A DNA stretch of 64,000 nucleotides from Panicum virgatum (taxonomy: Eukaryota; Streptophyta; Magnoliopsida; Poales; Poaceae): NCBI RefSeq assembly GCF_016808335.1, contig NC_053146.1, positions 4,131,015-4,195,014 of the forward strand. The letters run 5' to 3'. The notes beneath the pieces were generated by a model. That model did no database searches and was not told the DNA's origin. It was given only the letters and a program-made list of their open reading frames with translations. The position numbers and the translations under genes are program-made. Below, piece after piece: positions 40,140 through 51,338 of the stretch (its first letter is position 1; every line of letters starts with the position of its first letter).

Positions 40140-43100
40140 ATGGCGGACTCTGAAGCTCAAACAGTGACATCTCCAAACGTTGATACGACAATCTTCGGCC
40201 TGAAGGTAATATTCAGCCCATCCTTTCAACTTTTTTCAGCTCATCAATCCTTCGAATAAATTAAACTCTGAAATATGACACCATATACAAATTTCTGAAT
40301 TTTTGAAACTCCAGGCTTCAGACATCCTTTTGCTGCATCCTTCCAATCTCAACTCCTTTTGTCTTGATCCACGAGCTTATGAAAATCCCACGGATCTGAT
40401 CTCCTGTGAAGCGAATAGAATCCCTTTCATGAGTCAAGACATCAATTTAAATTTCTGGGCCGACTGCTTAAGAGCCTGGCCTAATCCACCTGAAAGCTGG
40501 ATTACATGGTATAGCAGAGTAGTAAAAACCTATATGCCCTTGTGGCAAGAACTGAACATAGCTGATGCACTCAGTCTATCATTATCCACCCTACATAAAG
40601 ATGAAAACCTTATGAAGACCATCGGCTATTTCTGGTCCGACGCTCTGAACTGTTTCCTCTTTGGTCATGGACCCATGACCCCTACTCTGCTAGATGTTAC
40701 CATGATTACTGGCCTAGACATTAGGTCCCCTAATCCTGCAGCTCACAGAATGGTAGAAGTCCCCTTCAAACTTTCATCTAAAACAAACTGCACAAACTGG
40801 AGCACTTAGATGAACCAGCACATGAAAATGAAAGGTCCAGTAGGTAAAAAGGAACACACAGCCTTTCTAAATCTTTGGTTAGAACATTTCATCTTCTGTG
40901 GTCCTTCTTTAGCCCCAACCAAGAATTATCTTCCTTTGACTTACCATCTGGCCCATGGCAACCGCACCAGCCTAGGCAACCTTTTCCTCGGAGAAACATA
41001 CAGATGTCTCCATTTGATGACAACTAGTTTGCTCAGCCAAAGGAAACTCAGAACTGGAGGCCCTTGGTGGTTCATTAAGTTATGGGCACAACTCTACTTC
41101 CAGCACCTGATTCCAAACTTTCAAAGTCTAGCCAAGAATTCCTTCCCTGACGAGAATGGCAAGCCAATTAGATGCACCAGCTATGGCCAAGCCCTATTCA
41201 GCCTCCCTGGCAGTAAACTGAACTCAACAGATGCAACAAAATGGTTTAGAATTTTCTACAATGGCCTAGAGAATCCCCTCTACTTTCCATTCACTGAATC
41301 TGAAGCCTTTGAGAACCCAACTACCTTCAGGCTGGATAGCTTTGCCGATGACAACAGCACTCGGCATCTATATTCTCTAATGATCCGACCTGGCTTCCTT
41401 CCTGTCGGCATAAGCACTTCCAACAGAATCATCAAACCAAGTTATGAAACCTATCAACCAGTCATAGCAGCTCGGCAATTTGGCCTAGGACAAGTCCCTC
41501 CCCACTTTCATATTCACCACTTGGTGGAGAGTAGAGCCGATCTACCTGACGGTCTTACCAGTTCAAGATGCTACAACATGTTTGACAATCTCCACATTCC
41601 AATACCAGCCGATCTATCCTTTACTACCTCGTCAACCGGCTTTAACACATGGTGGGGAATGTGGAAAACTCAGGTATTCAGAAGAGCTTTAGGCCCTCTA
41701 CTGCAACAAATTGATCCTGAATATACAATCCCCGAGGCAGAGGTACTGGATCCATGCACCTATTCTTTCTAAGCCTTCTATTGCTTTACTTGGCTAACCT
41801 TGCTCACCTTGTTTACAGCAACAAGATGGTTCAGAATCCATGACCAGTAACGGGGAGCCATTCCACTTTCTCCCAACCGCCCCTGATGTTCTTTTTTGCA
41901 AGGGATCACCGCCAATGAAGAAAGTGATAATGACTGTTCAGCCAGACTCATCCCAGTCGGCCTCTAAGCGGAGACAAATCTCTGGAAGTGCTGCCCCCCC
42001 CCCCCTCGAGTCCCAACTAAGAAAAGGAAGATCTTCACACGACGAATCATCAAGAAGATAACACAGCCTCCCTCAGATCGATTAGAATCCAATACCAACC
42101 AGGTAATTCACTCTCCGAAACTTTTTCTGAAAAATTCCTTTCTTATGCACATGTACTCTGGTTGATTGTAATCTTTCCTCCAGGACACAGCTGAAGACAA
42201 CCTTAGCACTGGAAGCCCATCACAACAGAGAATTGCCGCTCTTGAAGTCGATACTGGAACAACTGAAGTCCAAGAACAGCGAGAACCACCCATCATCCCA
42301 GCAGAAATTCGCAGTGAAGAAACTGCAACAGCCGATGTCGCTGTTGTTGCCCCAACTGAGCCGATCACACTCGGACCGACCATCGCTTCTTCCTCACAAC
42401 AGGTAACACCGTATGAGCCGATTCTAAATCAACCGATAACTTTGTTGATATACCTTGCTCCCAAAACTAACTCTGATATCTCCACAGGGCTTCAATATTT
42501 CAGATTTGCTCTCCTTTGACCCGGCATCAATGGGTCTGATCGCCCCTGGAGCGAAGGTACCACCACCACAGCAGTCGATTGACCTCGCGGATCAGGTTCA
42601 ACACATCAAAAATCTGCTATCTGCTCCAATCAGTACCCTGGTCGATGACTCCAGCGAAATACAGAAAGTCCTCGAGTAGATAGAATCCCAACTCCCAGAG
42701 TCACTTCGGGTCAAGCTCTGGCCAGCCAGCCATCTTCCCTTCTTTCGGGCAGAGGTGAAAGTAGCGCAACAGAGGATAGAACTAAGGCATTCTCAAATTC
42801 CTCTGAAAGCCGACATCGCTGAAAAGTGCAAGATGCTAAACCAGAAGAAGGCAACTCTGGATGCCAAAGCCGATACCTCAGCGAGTACAAGGCGACTCAG
42901 CCTCCTAGAGAAAGAACTGGCAGAACTCGAAGAAAAAGTCCGCACCACACAGAGACTGATCCAAGAGGAGAAAGCCTCGATTGCAAACTCCAAGCAAGAA
43001 GCCCAAGAAATAACCGAGCAAATACGGGCAGAGTTTGCAGAAATCAACACCTTGAGTCAACAGATAGTAACGGGCGATGACAAAGACGACGAAGCAGTCA

Positions 43101-43162
43101 TAGCAAGAGCCGACGCCATACGCGCAGAAGTCATCCATGCCATAGAAGGATTCCTGAACTAG
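40140..43162 (+). pseudogene. antisense five-exon plant mobile domain (PMD) + coiled-coil gene of the Retand element
   Basis: Inferred exons: 40140-40205, 40315-41742, 41819-42102, 42184-42402, 42488-43162, all with GT/AG junctions and compatible phases. Exon 2 encodes the PMD, the aminotransferase-like plant mobile domain: NFWADCLRAWPNPPESWITW, IGYFWSDALNCFLFGHGPM, TPTLLDVTMITGLDI, then a long C-terminal half ending WWGMWKTQVFRRALGP. Exons 3-4 are a linker with basic clusters; exon 5 is a glutamate- and lysine-rich coiled coil (RLSLLEKELAELEEKV). Breaks: TAG at 40807-40809, a frame slip in a 12-C run at about 41994-42005, and TAG at 42677-42679. The intact version would be roughly 890 residues. 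PMD proteins of plants act in silencing and genome stability (MAIL1/MAIN) or are carried by transposons. Splice sites are inferred by eye. Confidence 0.72.
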
Positions 43163-43282
43163 TAGAATAATTCAGAAAACATTTAATATTGCCTGTTAAA
43201 CTGAAACTCGTATCTATTAAAAACATCTTAAGTCGATGGTTACACATCGGCTGCCTTGCTTCTCATATAATTTTTACTTGCT

Positions 43283-43388
43283 GGCCAACTCAACGTGTTG
43301 GCCTCTCTCACTTTTTCTTTTTTTTACTGGCCAACTCAACGTGTTGGCCTATCTCATTTTTTTTACTGGCCAACTCAACGTGTTGGCC
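43283..43388. repeat. three hairpins at the convergent gene junction
   Basis: Three copies of GGCCAAC-TCAACGT-GTTGGCC (43283-43303, 43329-43349, 43368-43388), each a perfect 7-bp stem with a 7-nt loop. They are separated by T-rich spacers of 25 and 18 bp. They lie between the 3' end of the antisense PMD gene (43162) and the 3' end of the integrase gene (43426), where they could serve RNA 3'-end formation for both strands. Confidence 0.9.
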
Positions 43389-43425
43389 TTTTATAATGCA
43401 GCCAGATGGATCTCATCGGCTCTTG

Positions 43426-44424
43426 TTAGTCGCCTTCCCACAAGCTCGGAAAATATTTCTTGAGGTGTTGGCCATTGACGGCTACAGGAAACTTGACACC
43501 ATCTAATTCTTCAAGCATGTACGCATTTCTAGGCAGGACCTGATCAACCTTGTACGGTCCATGCCAAGTAGGAGACAACTTACCATGCTTCCTGTCTTTA
43601 GTTCCCAATGGTAGCACTGCCTCCCAAACTAGGTCTCCAGCCTGGAATTCTTTCGGCTTGACCTTTTTGTTGTATGCACGGGCAACTTTAGCCTTGTTTT
43701 CCTTGATCTTCTCGAGTGACCAAAGTCTTAGCTCTGTAAGATCCTCCACATTATCGCTCATCAAGGCTGCATACTCTTCAGCCGATAGATCATTCTGAAA
43801 CTCAACACGTCTTGATCCGGCTGTGATCTCCCATGGCAACACAGCGTCTTGACCGTAGACCAGATGGTATGGTGACGTCTTGATGGATCCGTGACACGAA
43901 ATATGATATGCCCACAAAGCCTCTGACAACACCTCATGCCAACGCCTAGGATATTCATCGATCTTCCTTTTGATCAGCTTGATAAGTCTCTGGTTGGATG
44001 ATTCAGCTTGTCCATTAGCCTGGGCATAATATGGGGATGATCTGATCATCTTGAACCCCGTGTCATTGGCAAACTTTCTAAATTCCTCCTATATAAAGAC
44101 CGATCCTCCATCGGTCATAATGGTTTGAGGAATCCCAAACCTATGAATGATGTGCTCTTTAACGAAACTGATCACATCTTTCGATGCCACCGACCTCATC
44201 GGTACCGCCTCCACCCATTTTGTGAAATAATCTCTGACAGCTAACACCCATTGGTGACCTTTGCTAGATGGCGGGTTAATCTGGCCAATCATATCCATGG
44301 CCCAACCCCTAAACGGCCATGGCTTAATGATAGGATTCATTACTGATGCCGGCACCATCTGAATCTTGCCGAATGTCTGACATGCCTGACATCCCTTGTA
44401 ATATTTAAAGCAATCCTCAAGCAT
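43426..44424 (-). pseudogene. Retand integrase
   Basis: The zinc-binding end carries GCQACQTFGK, the core has RGWAMDMIGQINPPSSKGH and VRDYFTKWVEAVP with IMTDGGSVFI (the D,D pair), and the third acidic residue is in NGQAESSNQRLIK. The C-terminal part has TSPYHLVYGQDAVLP and a GPYKVDQVLPRNAYML segment. The frame is the same on both sides of a break at about 44050-44088, with one in-frame stop. It follows the RNase H domains. Confidence 0.88.
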
Positions 44425-44430
44425 GGTAGG

Positions 44431-45279
44431 CTAGTAATATCCCGGTCGTCTAATCAGCCATTTCATCTTATGAGCCGATTGATGAGTACCGCAGGCTCCT
44501 TCATGAACCTCATGCAAGAGCCGATTCAACTCCGAAGGCCCCAAATATTTAAGCAGCAGTCCTTCCAAAGTCCCGTAGAACATGTCGTCCCCTATCAGAA
44601 CATACTTCATAGCTTTGAGTCTTATCCTTCTGGGTGCCCCCCGAGCCGAATCCTTCAAATAATTGAAGATATCGGCTCTACAGTCTCCAGGTTCTAGAAA
44701 CTGAACCTCTACATCGACCCCATCGGCTGTTTCCTTGTATCCGGAAGCCATCTGTGCCAAGTCATTGGCTTCACTGTTCAAAGTCCTTCGTATCCAGTGG
44801 AAATTAATGTACCTGAATTGTGACATCAACTCACGGCACTGCATCCATATCAGAAAAAGAGGCTCACTCTCACATTTATATTCTTCCGTGAGCTGAGAAA
44901 TCACCAGTTTCGAATCCCCAAAATTCCACTGCTTCTGCACCAGCTTCTAAGAGTAATTCCATCCCCTTGCGAATGGCCTCATACTCTACTAAATTATTGG
45001 TGCATGGAGTAGCCATCCTGATGGAAAAAGACTAAGTCGCCCCACGAGGCGATACCAAAAGAATTCCTACGCCGCACCCATCATCACAAGCCGATCCGTC
45101 GAAAAACATGGCCCAGGCACGTACAAAAAGTGCAGACACATCAGTGTTGACCCTGTCTGCAATGAGATCCGCCAGTGCCTGTCCCTTGACTGCCTTTGAG
45201 GTTGATATCGTATATCGAATTCTGACAACGCAAACATCCATTTTCCTAGTCGGCCTTTTAGAATAGGAGCCGACAGCAT
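44431..45279 (-). pseudogene. Retand second RNase H (archaeal-type, Tat lineage)
   Basis: Segments read KAVKGQALADLIADR, then AMFFDGSACDDGCGVGILLVSP, then NFGDSKLVISQLTEEYKC and NSEANDLAQMAS. The D-(E)-D-D pattern and the GKA-ADL linker are those of the additional RNase H of Tat elements, distinct from the ordinary one upstream. Two frameshifts and a stop break it between 44940 and 45250. Confidence 0.82.
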
Positions 45280-45315
45280 ATGCTTGATTTCATCCGATTT
45301 ACATATGACGATCGT

Positions 45316-46530
45316 TTACGCTGAGAGAAAAATATGTCGAAGCTTTGTACATGTAAAGAATAAACAAAGGCAAAGCTTTTCAATCTCAGGATACCTGGTC
45401 TCGGCGTCCAACATGCGCCTGCTGAGGTAGAAGACAACCCTCTCCTGATCGTCTTGTTTCTGAATCAGAACCGAGGCGATGGAAGTGTCACCCACGGACA
45501 GGTACACATAGAAAGGCCTGTCTTGTTGAGGCGGAACCAATACTGGAGGGTTCGACAAATATTCCTTGATTTCATCAAGAGTATGCTGCTGTTCTGTCCC
45601 CCAGTGAAACTCATCCTTGGACTTGATCTTCACCAGACCCATGAACGGCTCGATACGCCCAGACATATTGGAGATAAATCATCTGACAAAGTTGATTTTG
45701 CCGATGAGCTTCTGTAACTCCTTCTTCGCAGTAGGCGGCTTCATTGTCTTTACCGCTTCTTGACTCTTCAAGCCGATCTCGATTCCTCGCTCATGTACAA
45801 GGAATTCAAAGAACTGACCGGCCGATACGCCAAAGGCACATTTCTTTGGGTTCATTTTGAGCCCAAACTTTCGAGTCCGCTCCAAAACCTTACACAAATC
45901 TTCCAGATGCCCCCCCAGCCGATGTGGACTTGACCACGACATCATCAATGTAGATTTCTACCAGCTTGCCGATGAGATCATGAAAAATGTAATTCATGGC
46001 GCGTTGATACGTTGCGCCGGCATTTTTCAATCCAAAGGTCGTAACCAAGTACTCGAACAAGCCGACCGCGCCTGGTACTCTGAACGCGGTCTTGCTTATA
46101 TCCTCTAGGGCCATGAAGATCTGGTTGTAGCCAGCGTTACCATCCATAAAGCTCTATATTTTGTGATCGGCAGCGGTGTTGATCAATGTTTCTGCTAGGG
46201 GCATCGGATATTCGTCCTTTGACATCGCTCTGTTGAGGTCTCTGAAATTCACACAGACTCTCCATCGGCCATCCTTCTTCTGTACAGGGACAACACTGAA
46301 GATCCATTCTGCATACCTACATGGTCGATGAACCCTGCGTCCAACATCTTTTGCACCTCTTTCTTGACCTCCTCCAGGACTTCAGCCTTCATCTGTCTTG
46401 CTCGTTGTTGAAACGGCCGAAATCCTTTCTTAAGTGGGAGCCGATGTTCGACGATGCTTCTATCCAGACCAGGCATTTCAGTATAATCCCACGCGAAACA
46501 ATCCCGGTATTCCCTCAACAGTGCTATCAT
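45316..46530 (-). pseudogene. Retand reverse transcriptase and first RNase H
   Basis: RT N-terminus at 46530-46250 (FAWDYTEMPGLDRSIVEHRL, PFQQRARQMKAE). A frameshift follows, then MDGNAGYNQIFMALED, KTAFRVPGAVGLFEYLVTTFGLKNAGATYQR, and the catalytic YIDDVVVKS at about 45970. After another frameshift at a C-run (45908-45914) come NPKKCAFGVSAGQFFEFLVHERGIE and the connection. The RNase H part, 45666-45316, has FHWGTEQQHTLDEIKEYLSNPPVL and VVFYLSRRMLDAETRYPEIEKL. Order and spacing are normal for a Tat pol. Confidence 0.88.
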
Positions 46531-46941
46531 TGGCTCATGTAGGCTCGGGTCTAGCTTCTTGCTGATAAATGTTGGTCATGGCTTATCCCCGGGACCGATA
46601 TCAACTTCCTCCAAATCGTCAGCTGATGTAAACCCGTACCCCAACTTGACGTCACCTGTAAAATAAACTGTGGACGCAGGCGACTCGTCATCATCTGCCA
46701 CGTCGACAGCAAACACGGGGAGATGACAAAAGAAAATTGTCGGCCGACCACACGGGCCGGCCGTCTCAATATTACCCCTCGAAACTGAATGCTCATTAAC
46801 TAACCAACTGCCAGAGCAGGCTAAAGTCTGTCCGCAATTTAACAGTTTTGACTCTAAACAAGAATTGTCTATTTTTTTGGGGCCGGTCGCAGGGACTGGC
46901 CTCTCTAAACCTGCTAGGCTCCGTAGCGTGCCAGGTTGTAT

Positions 46942-47598
46942 TTATTCTGTGAGGCCAGTGGATAAGACCAGCCTCAATCCGTTTTTTGTCGCTTCGATCC
47001 GATCACAGTCTTCCAGCGCGATCCCTGAGATCGGCTCTTGCCCTTCCGCGTCCCAGGCGTTCATGTTTGCGAGCGAAACCTCGCTGGAGTCATCTGCACG
47101 GACCACCTCCACTTCATCGCCATCCCATTGGACCAAACACTGGTGCATCGTGGAAGGAACACAACAATTGGTGTGAATCCAATCCCTCCCAAGCAGCACT
47201 GTGTACGTACTCTTACTGTTGATGATGAAGAACGAGGTTGGGACGGTCTTGCAGCCAACTGTCAACTCCACATTGAGGACGCCCTGTGCCTCCGACGGCT
47301 GGCCGTTGAAATCATTGAGCATCACGTTGGTCTTGATAAGATCAGCAGCAGAACGACCCAATCGGCGCAGTACTGAGTATGGCATTAGATTGACCGCGGC
47401 GCCAGTGTCGACCAACATCCTGTTCACAGGCTTGCCATCAATGAGACCCTTGAGATATAATCCCTTCAAGTGCTTGTAGCTTTTCTCCTTGGGCTTCTCG
47501 AAGATGATCGGCTGTGGGCCAAGATCCAGCCGCGCGACGGCCAATTCCTCCGGTTGGGGCGCCCGAAACTCCGACGGGAGCACGAACACCATATTCAC
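46942..47598 (-). pseudogene. Retand aspartic protease
   Basis: RMLVDTGAAVNLMPYS supplies the catalytic DTG motif and YTVLLGRDWIHTN is the second conserved block, as in Tat proteases. It is in the same frame as gag upstream and with the RT N-terminus (46530) downstream, separated only by stop codons (TAG after 47629, TAA at 46942-46944, TGA near 46560). Gag-pro-RT was therefore one long reading frame. Confidence 0.85.
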
Positions 47599-47628
47599 AT
47601 CAGCCGATGGCTTTTCATCAGCTCTTGG

Positions 47629-50064
47629 CTACTTGGGGCGCCACTCCCTCCTTGGAGGTCGCCTTTCCACCCTTCGCGGGTGCCTGACTTGCTCCGCGAG
47701 ATCCGGACGCGCTTTCCTCAGCACGTCGAGGTACCTTGCTTCTGCCTCCTCGAGATTGCGTAAGCGCTGCACTCTGCGCTTCTGTGAGCGGCTGAGCCCG
47801 TCAGGACACCATCGTGGATGATGATACTTATCTTCCCCTTCTATCTCAAGATCATCCCTGGATGGCCGCTCAATATGGTCGCCGTGACGTGATTTGGGCC
47901 CCAAGCGCTGGAACACCGACGTCTCGCCTTGCTGGCGTCCCCGAGGCCTGCACTCCAAGCAATCATCGATAGTAGGCAATCGGCTCATGCCGGAATTCCA
48001 ACAGTACCTGAAGAACGGGCAATGCCAGTGGTCATGTATAGCATAGCGCCTCCCCAGCGTCCTCCCTGTGCGGTGCTCATACTCCTCCTCTTCCGATTCA
48101 TATCGGCAGCGCAACTTGTACTGATACTGGTATTTTTCCAGAAGCCGATTGGAAGCTGAGAGTTGATTGCGGATGTGACGCACTTGTTCTTCAGTAACAT
48201 GTTGCTGCTCTGGCTCGTCTTCATCCTGGGGCCGTTTGCCAGAAGTGGCCTCTTTCCTCTGCTCGTCACGGCGACGCATGGGTCCCGCCATGTTAATTTG
48301 GAATGCCAAGTTCTGGCCCTCAGGTCTAAAATCCGACAGCTCCACCACGTTAGCTTGTGGGAATGGTTGACTATCCACCTTCATCGTGTGTTGGGCCAGA
48401 ATTAATCGGCCTTGCTCGATAGCCGATTGGATCTACGGACGCAACTCCTTGCAGTCATTCGTGGCATGGGTGAACGAGTAGTGCCACTTGCAGTACAGCC
48501 TCCCCTGCAGCTCTTGCGTCGTTGGTAGCTTGTGATTCTCTTGGAGCTTCAACTGCTTTTCCTTGAGCAGTAAGTCGAATATCTGCTCTGCCTTGGCCAC
48601 GTCAAAATCAAACCCCTTCACAAGCCCCTTCTGTTTGACCCACTTGCACGGGACGGGGTTTGCCCCCCGGGTCCACTCTGCCACAGCCACTTCTTGTTCC
48701 CCGCTAGAATCATCAGAATCATCTGCTTGGGCTATATTCACATGGCGCTTGAATTTTTCCTGGTATAGCTCAGGTTGAGAGTGTTCATACGTCGTGAGCT
48801 TCTGTACCATGTGCGCCAGAGAGGTGAATTCCAACTGAAAAGCCAGATCCTTGATCGGCTTAGCGAGCCCCAGAACTGCCAAATCAACTACCTCCTTTTC
48901 TGTGATGTGCGATGAGTAGCATCGATTCTTAACCTCTCTGAAGTGCTGCACGTACTCCGACACACTTTCCCCTCGCTTCTGCTTGACTTGGGCGAGGTCG
49001 GCAATCCTGGCTTCAGCAGCCTCTCAGTGATACTGGGTGTGGAACTGATCTTCCAGCTGCCTCCAAGTGCGGATCGAATCTGGGGCCAATGATGTGTACC
49101 ATCCAAAGGCAGAGCCCGTGAGAGACTGGTAGAAGAACCGGAAACTCAGAGGATCCGATACCGAAATAATCCCGAGCTGAGTTAGGTATCGGCTCACATG
49201 CTCGATGGAGCTGGCCCCTTCTGACCCGTTGAACTTGGTGAACTCCGGGAGCCGATACTTGGGTGGTAACGGGATCAAGTCGTATTCGCTTGGGTATGGC
49301 TTGGAATAGCTGATCGCCTTTCTCTTGGGCAGAATGCCGAACTGATCCCTTACTGTTGCGCTGATCTGATCCACACTAAGAACTCCTGGGGCCGAGGGCT
49401 TAGCACTCGACCCGGTAGCGTACTTCGCTAGCCATGCCTGTTTCTCCGCATCTGCCCCTGAAGCTCCTGTACCCACCAGATATCCCGCGCGCGTTGGACT
49501 GATGCTGTCAGGTATGTACACGCACGTGTAGCCGTGCGGGATCTCCTTAGGCGGCTCGTTCAGGAACTGGCCGTCCCCGGGATCACCGCCGATCTTGTAG
49601 ACGACGTAGATCGGCGAAGCCTGCGGACCTAGATTTGTGAGCGAATACGATATTGGCGGCCTAAACTGAAGTGAGTCATCTCCCCTATGACTCCCCAGGA
49701 TTGGTCCTGATGGGGAGTACTGGTTCTTGATCACCTCCTGGACGACACGATGTGCCACACGCTCGAGCTCATTCACCAGGCTTTCTGAGTGCCGATGAAG
49801 CGTGTGAGCCACCATGTAGTTCATCTCCTGGCGCAGGGCTCTGGTGCGCTCCTCTGATGGTACGGACAAGTCAACGTTGTCGAGAGTGCCTTCGGGTGAG
49901 AACCCCTTCCACCTGATGCCGTGGTTGCCGGTCCTCTCGAAAGAGCCGATGAGATCGGCTTCGAACTGAGCTTTGACCTCATCGTATTTCTACTTGTGCT
50001 CGGGGGTCAGCTCTTCATACGTGACAGGGCTGGTGATCGGCGCTTGGCTCTGAGGACCAGTCAT
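47629..50064 (-). pseudogene. Retand gag with zinc-finger region, broken by in-frame stops
   Basis: The start ATG is at 50062-50064. In a single frame it runs through the capsid-like core (YRLPEFTKFNGSEGASSIEH, ITEKEVVDLAVLGLAK) and a Cys/His-rich stretch (CKWHYSFTHATNDCKEL at about 48440-48490 and CPFFRYC...CLEC at about 47950-48010) to the protease. In-frame stops occur at 49990-49992 (TAG), 49024-49026 (TGA), 48433-48435 (TAG) and 47629-47631 (TAG). No frameshift is needed within gag. It would assemble the virus-like particle. Confidence 0.85.
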
Positions 50065-50116
50065 TCCGGCGGTGGACGTTGTTGCTGATGAGTGTCCCAC
50101 CGGGTGTGCGAGAATG

Positions 50117-51333
50117 TGTTATCGGTCAAAACCCACCGGCGAGTAGTGACAGGCAACACGAGGAGCCGGGAGGCTGCCGGGGCACTGGCTGGCACCGGTC
50201 CCTCGGTCAACGGCCAAGATCCTGGCACACGCCGTCGCTTCCGGAGATGCAGGGCGTGCCACCTGATCTATACCCGATCAGGAGGGTGCGAACGTGCCTT
50301 TGATGATTTGCCTACAAGCACAGACACGTGTAAACATTAGTCTGAGCCGTGGTCGGCTCCCCGGGACGACTCTTGCATCGGCTTTAAAGAGCCGATCGAG
50401 TCCCGGTGTCAGATTGGATCTGCATATCCAGATGGTAATGGATAAAGCAAATAACTGCAAAAACTGCTTCAATTAAATCTAACTAATCTAATCCACGACG
50501 GTAAAAGCTTCACTGCTAGATCGGAACATCCTACACGTAGTTAGGCCTGACGAGCGTAAAAGATAACCGAGCCTTGACCAGAAAAGAGGCCTAAGAACAA
50601 GCGAAAGCCGATTCCCGGATCAATCCCTATTAAGATCAAGGCAAAGCATCTAATACGTCGCCGGATCGTCCAACCCATTTGCAAGGCCTAAACTAGCAGA
50701 TATTACGCCAATTCTTAAGTATTAGAACTAACCATAACAGATTAGATCTACTAGATAAAAAAGGAGCAGAGCGTCATCTCTACGCGACTAATTCCATGCA
50801 ACGAGAATTAGTATAAGATTAAAATATGATCGCGCAGAGATGACATGATGTTCGTAGATGATAAGCAACAAAAGCACGATGAATCTACTAAAAATCATAC
50901 TACCAAAATCAGGATAACTAGCACTACTCGCCATCAAAAATGCTTCAGTACGAGTAATACCAAGGTAAAAGCAAGAACAACGCTGCCTTGATCGCAAGAA
51001 GCGATCAGGACAGCATGGCGCTTACTTGGACGAAACCCTAGAATTAGGGGTGGCGGTACGCCGAGAGTTATTGTTTGCAAAACATAATGATGTTCTCCTT
51101 TGACAAATGTCATAGAGTACATATTTATAGTCCGGAGACTTGGACAACAATCTAAACTAACGTGTCCATATCGGACTCTATCTCTAACTCAAACTGAACT
51201 AAATCTAAAGAAACATGGCCCACATGGCCCAAACGCTCACGCAGGAGTCGATTCGTAAGCCTCCTTTAATTTTTTCATTAAGCACAACTCACTCGCGGCC
51301 CATGAATTAACCTGTTAATTTATGACGATAACA
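50117..51333 (-). repeat. Retand 5' LTR
   Basis: 1217 bp, from TGTTATCGG to CGATAACA in plus-strand reading. It is followed by the TSD CATTT. The adjacent internal sequence (50090-50116) should hold the primer-binding site, but I could not match it to a tRNA end. Confidence 0.93.
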
Positions 51334-51338
51334 CATTT

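Larger units (their letters stand above)
37728..51333 (-). mobile_element. Retand-type (Tat lineage) Ty3 LTR retrotransposon, structurally complete
   Basis: Two 1217-bp LTRs (37728-38944 and 50117-51333), each with ends TGTTRTCGG and CGATAACA, and the 5-bp TSD CATTT (37723-37727 and 51334-51338). Minus-strand order is 5' LTR, gag with zinc-finger region, protease, RT, RNase H, a second (archaeal-type) RNase H, integrase, an antisense gene cassette, PPT, 3' LTR. A second RNase H and extra ORFs near the 3' LTR mark the Tat lineage. I count by eye about 44 mismatches and no indels between the LTRs (about 96% identity). Coding regions have stops and a few frameshifts. Confidence 0.93.
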
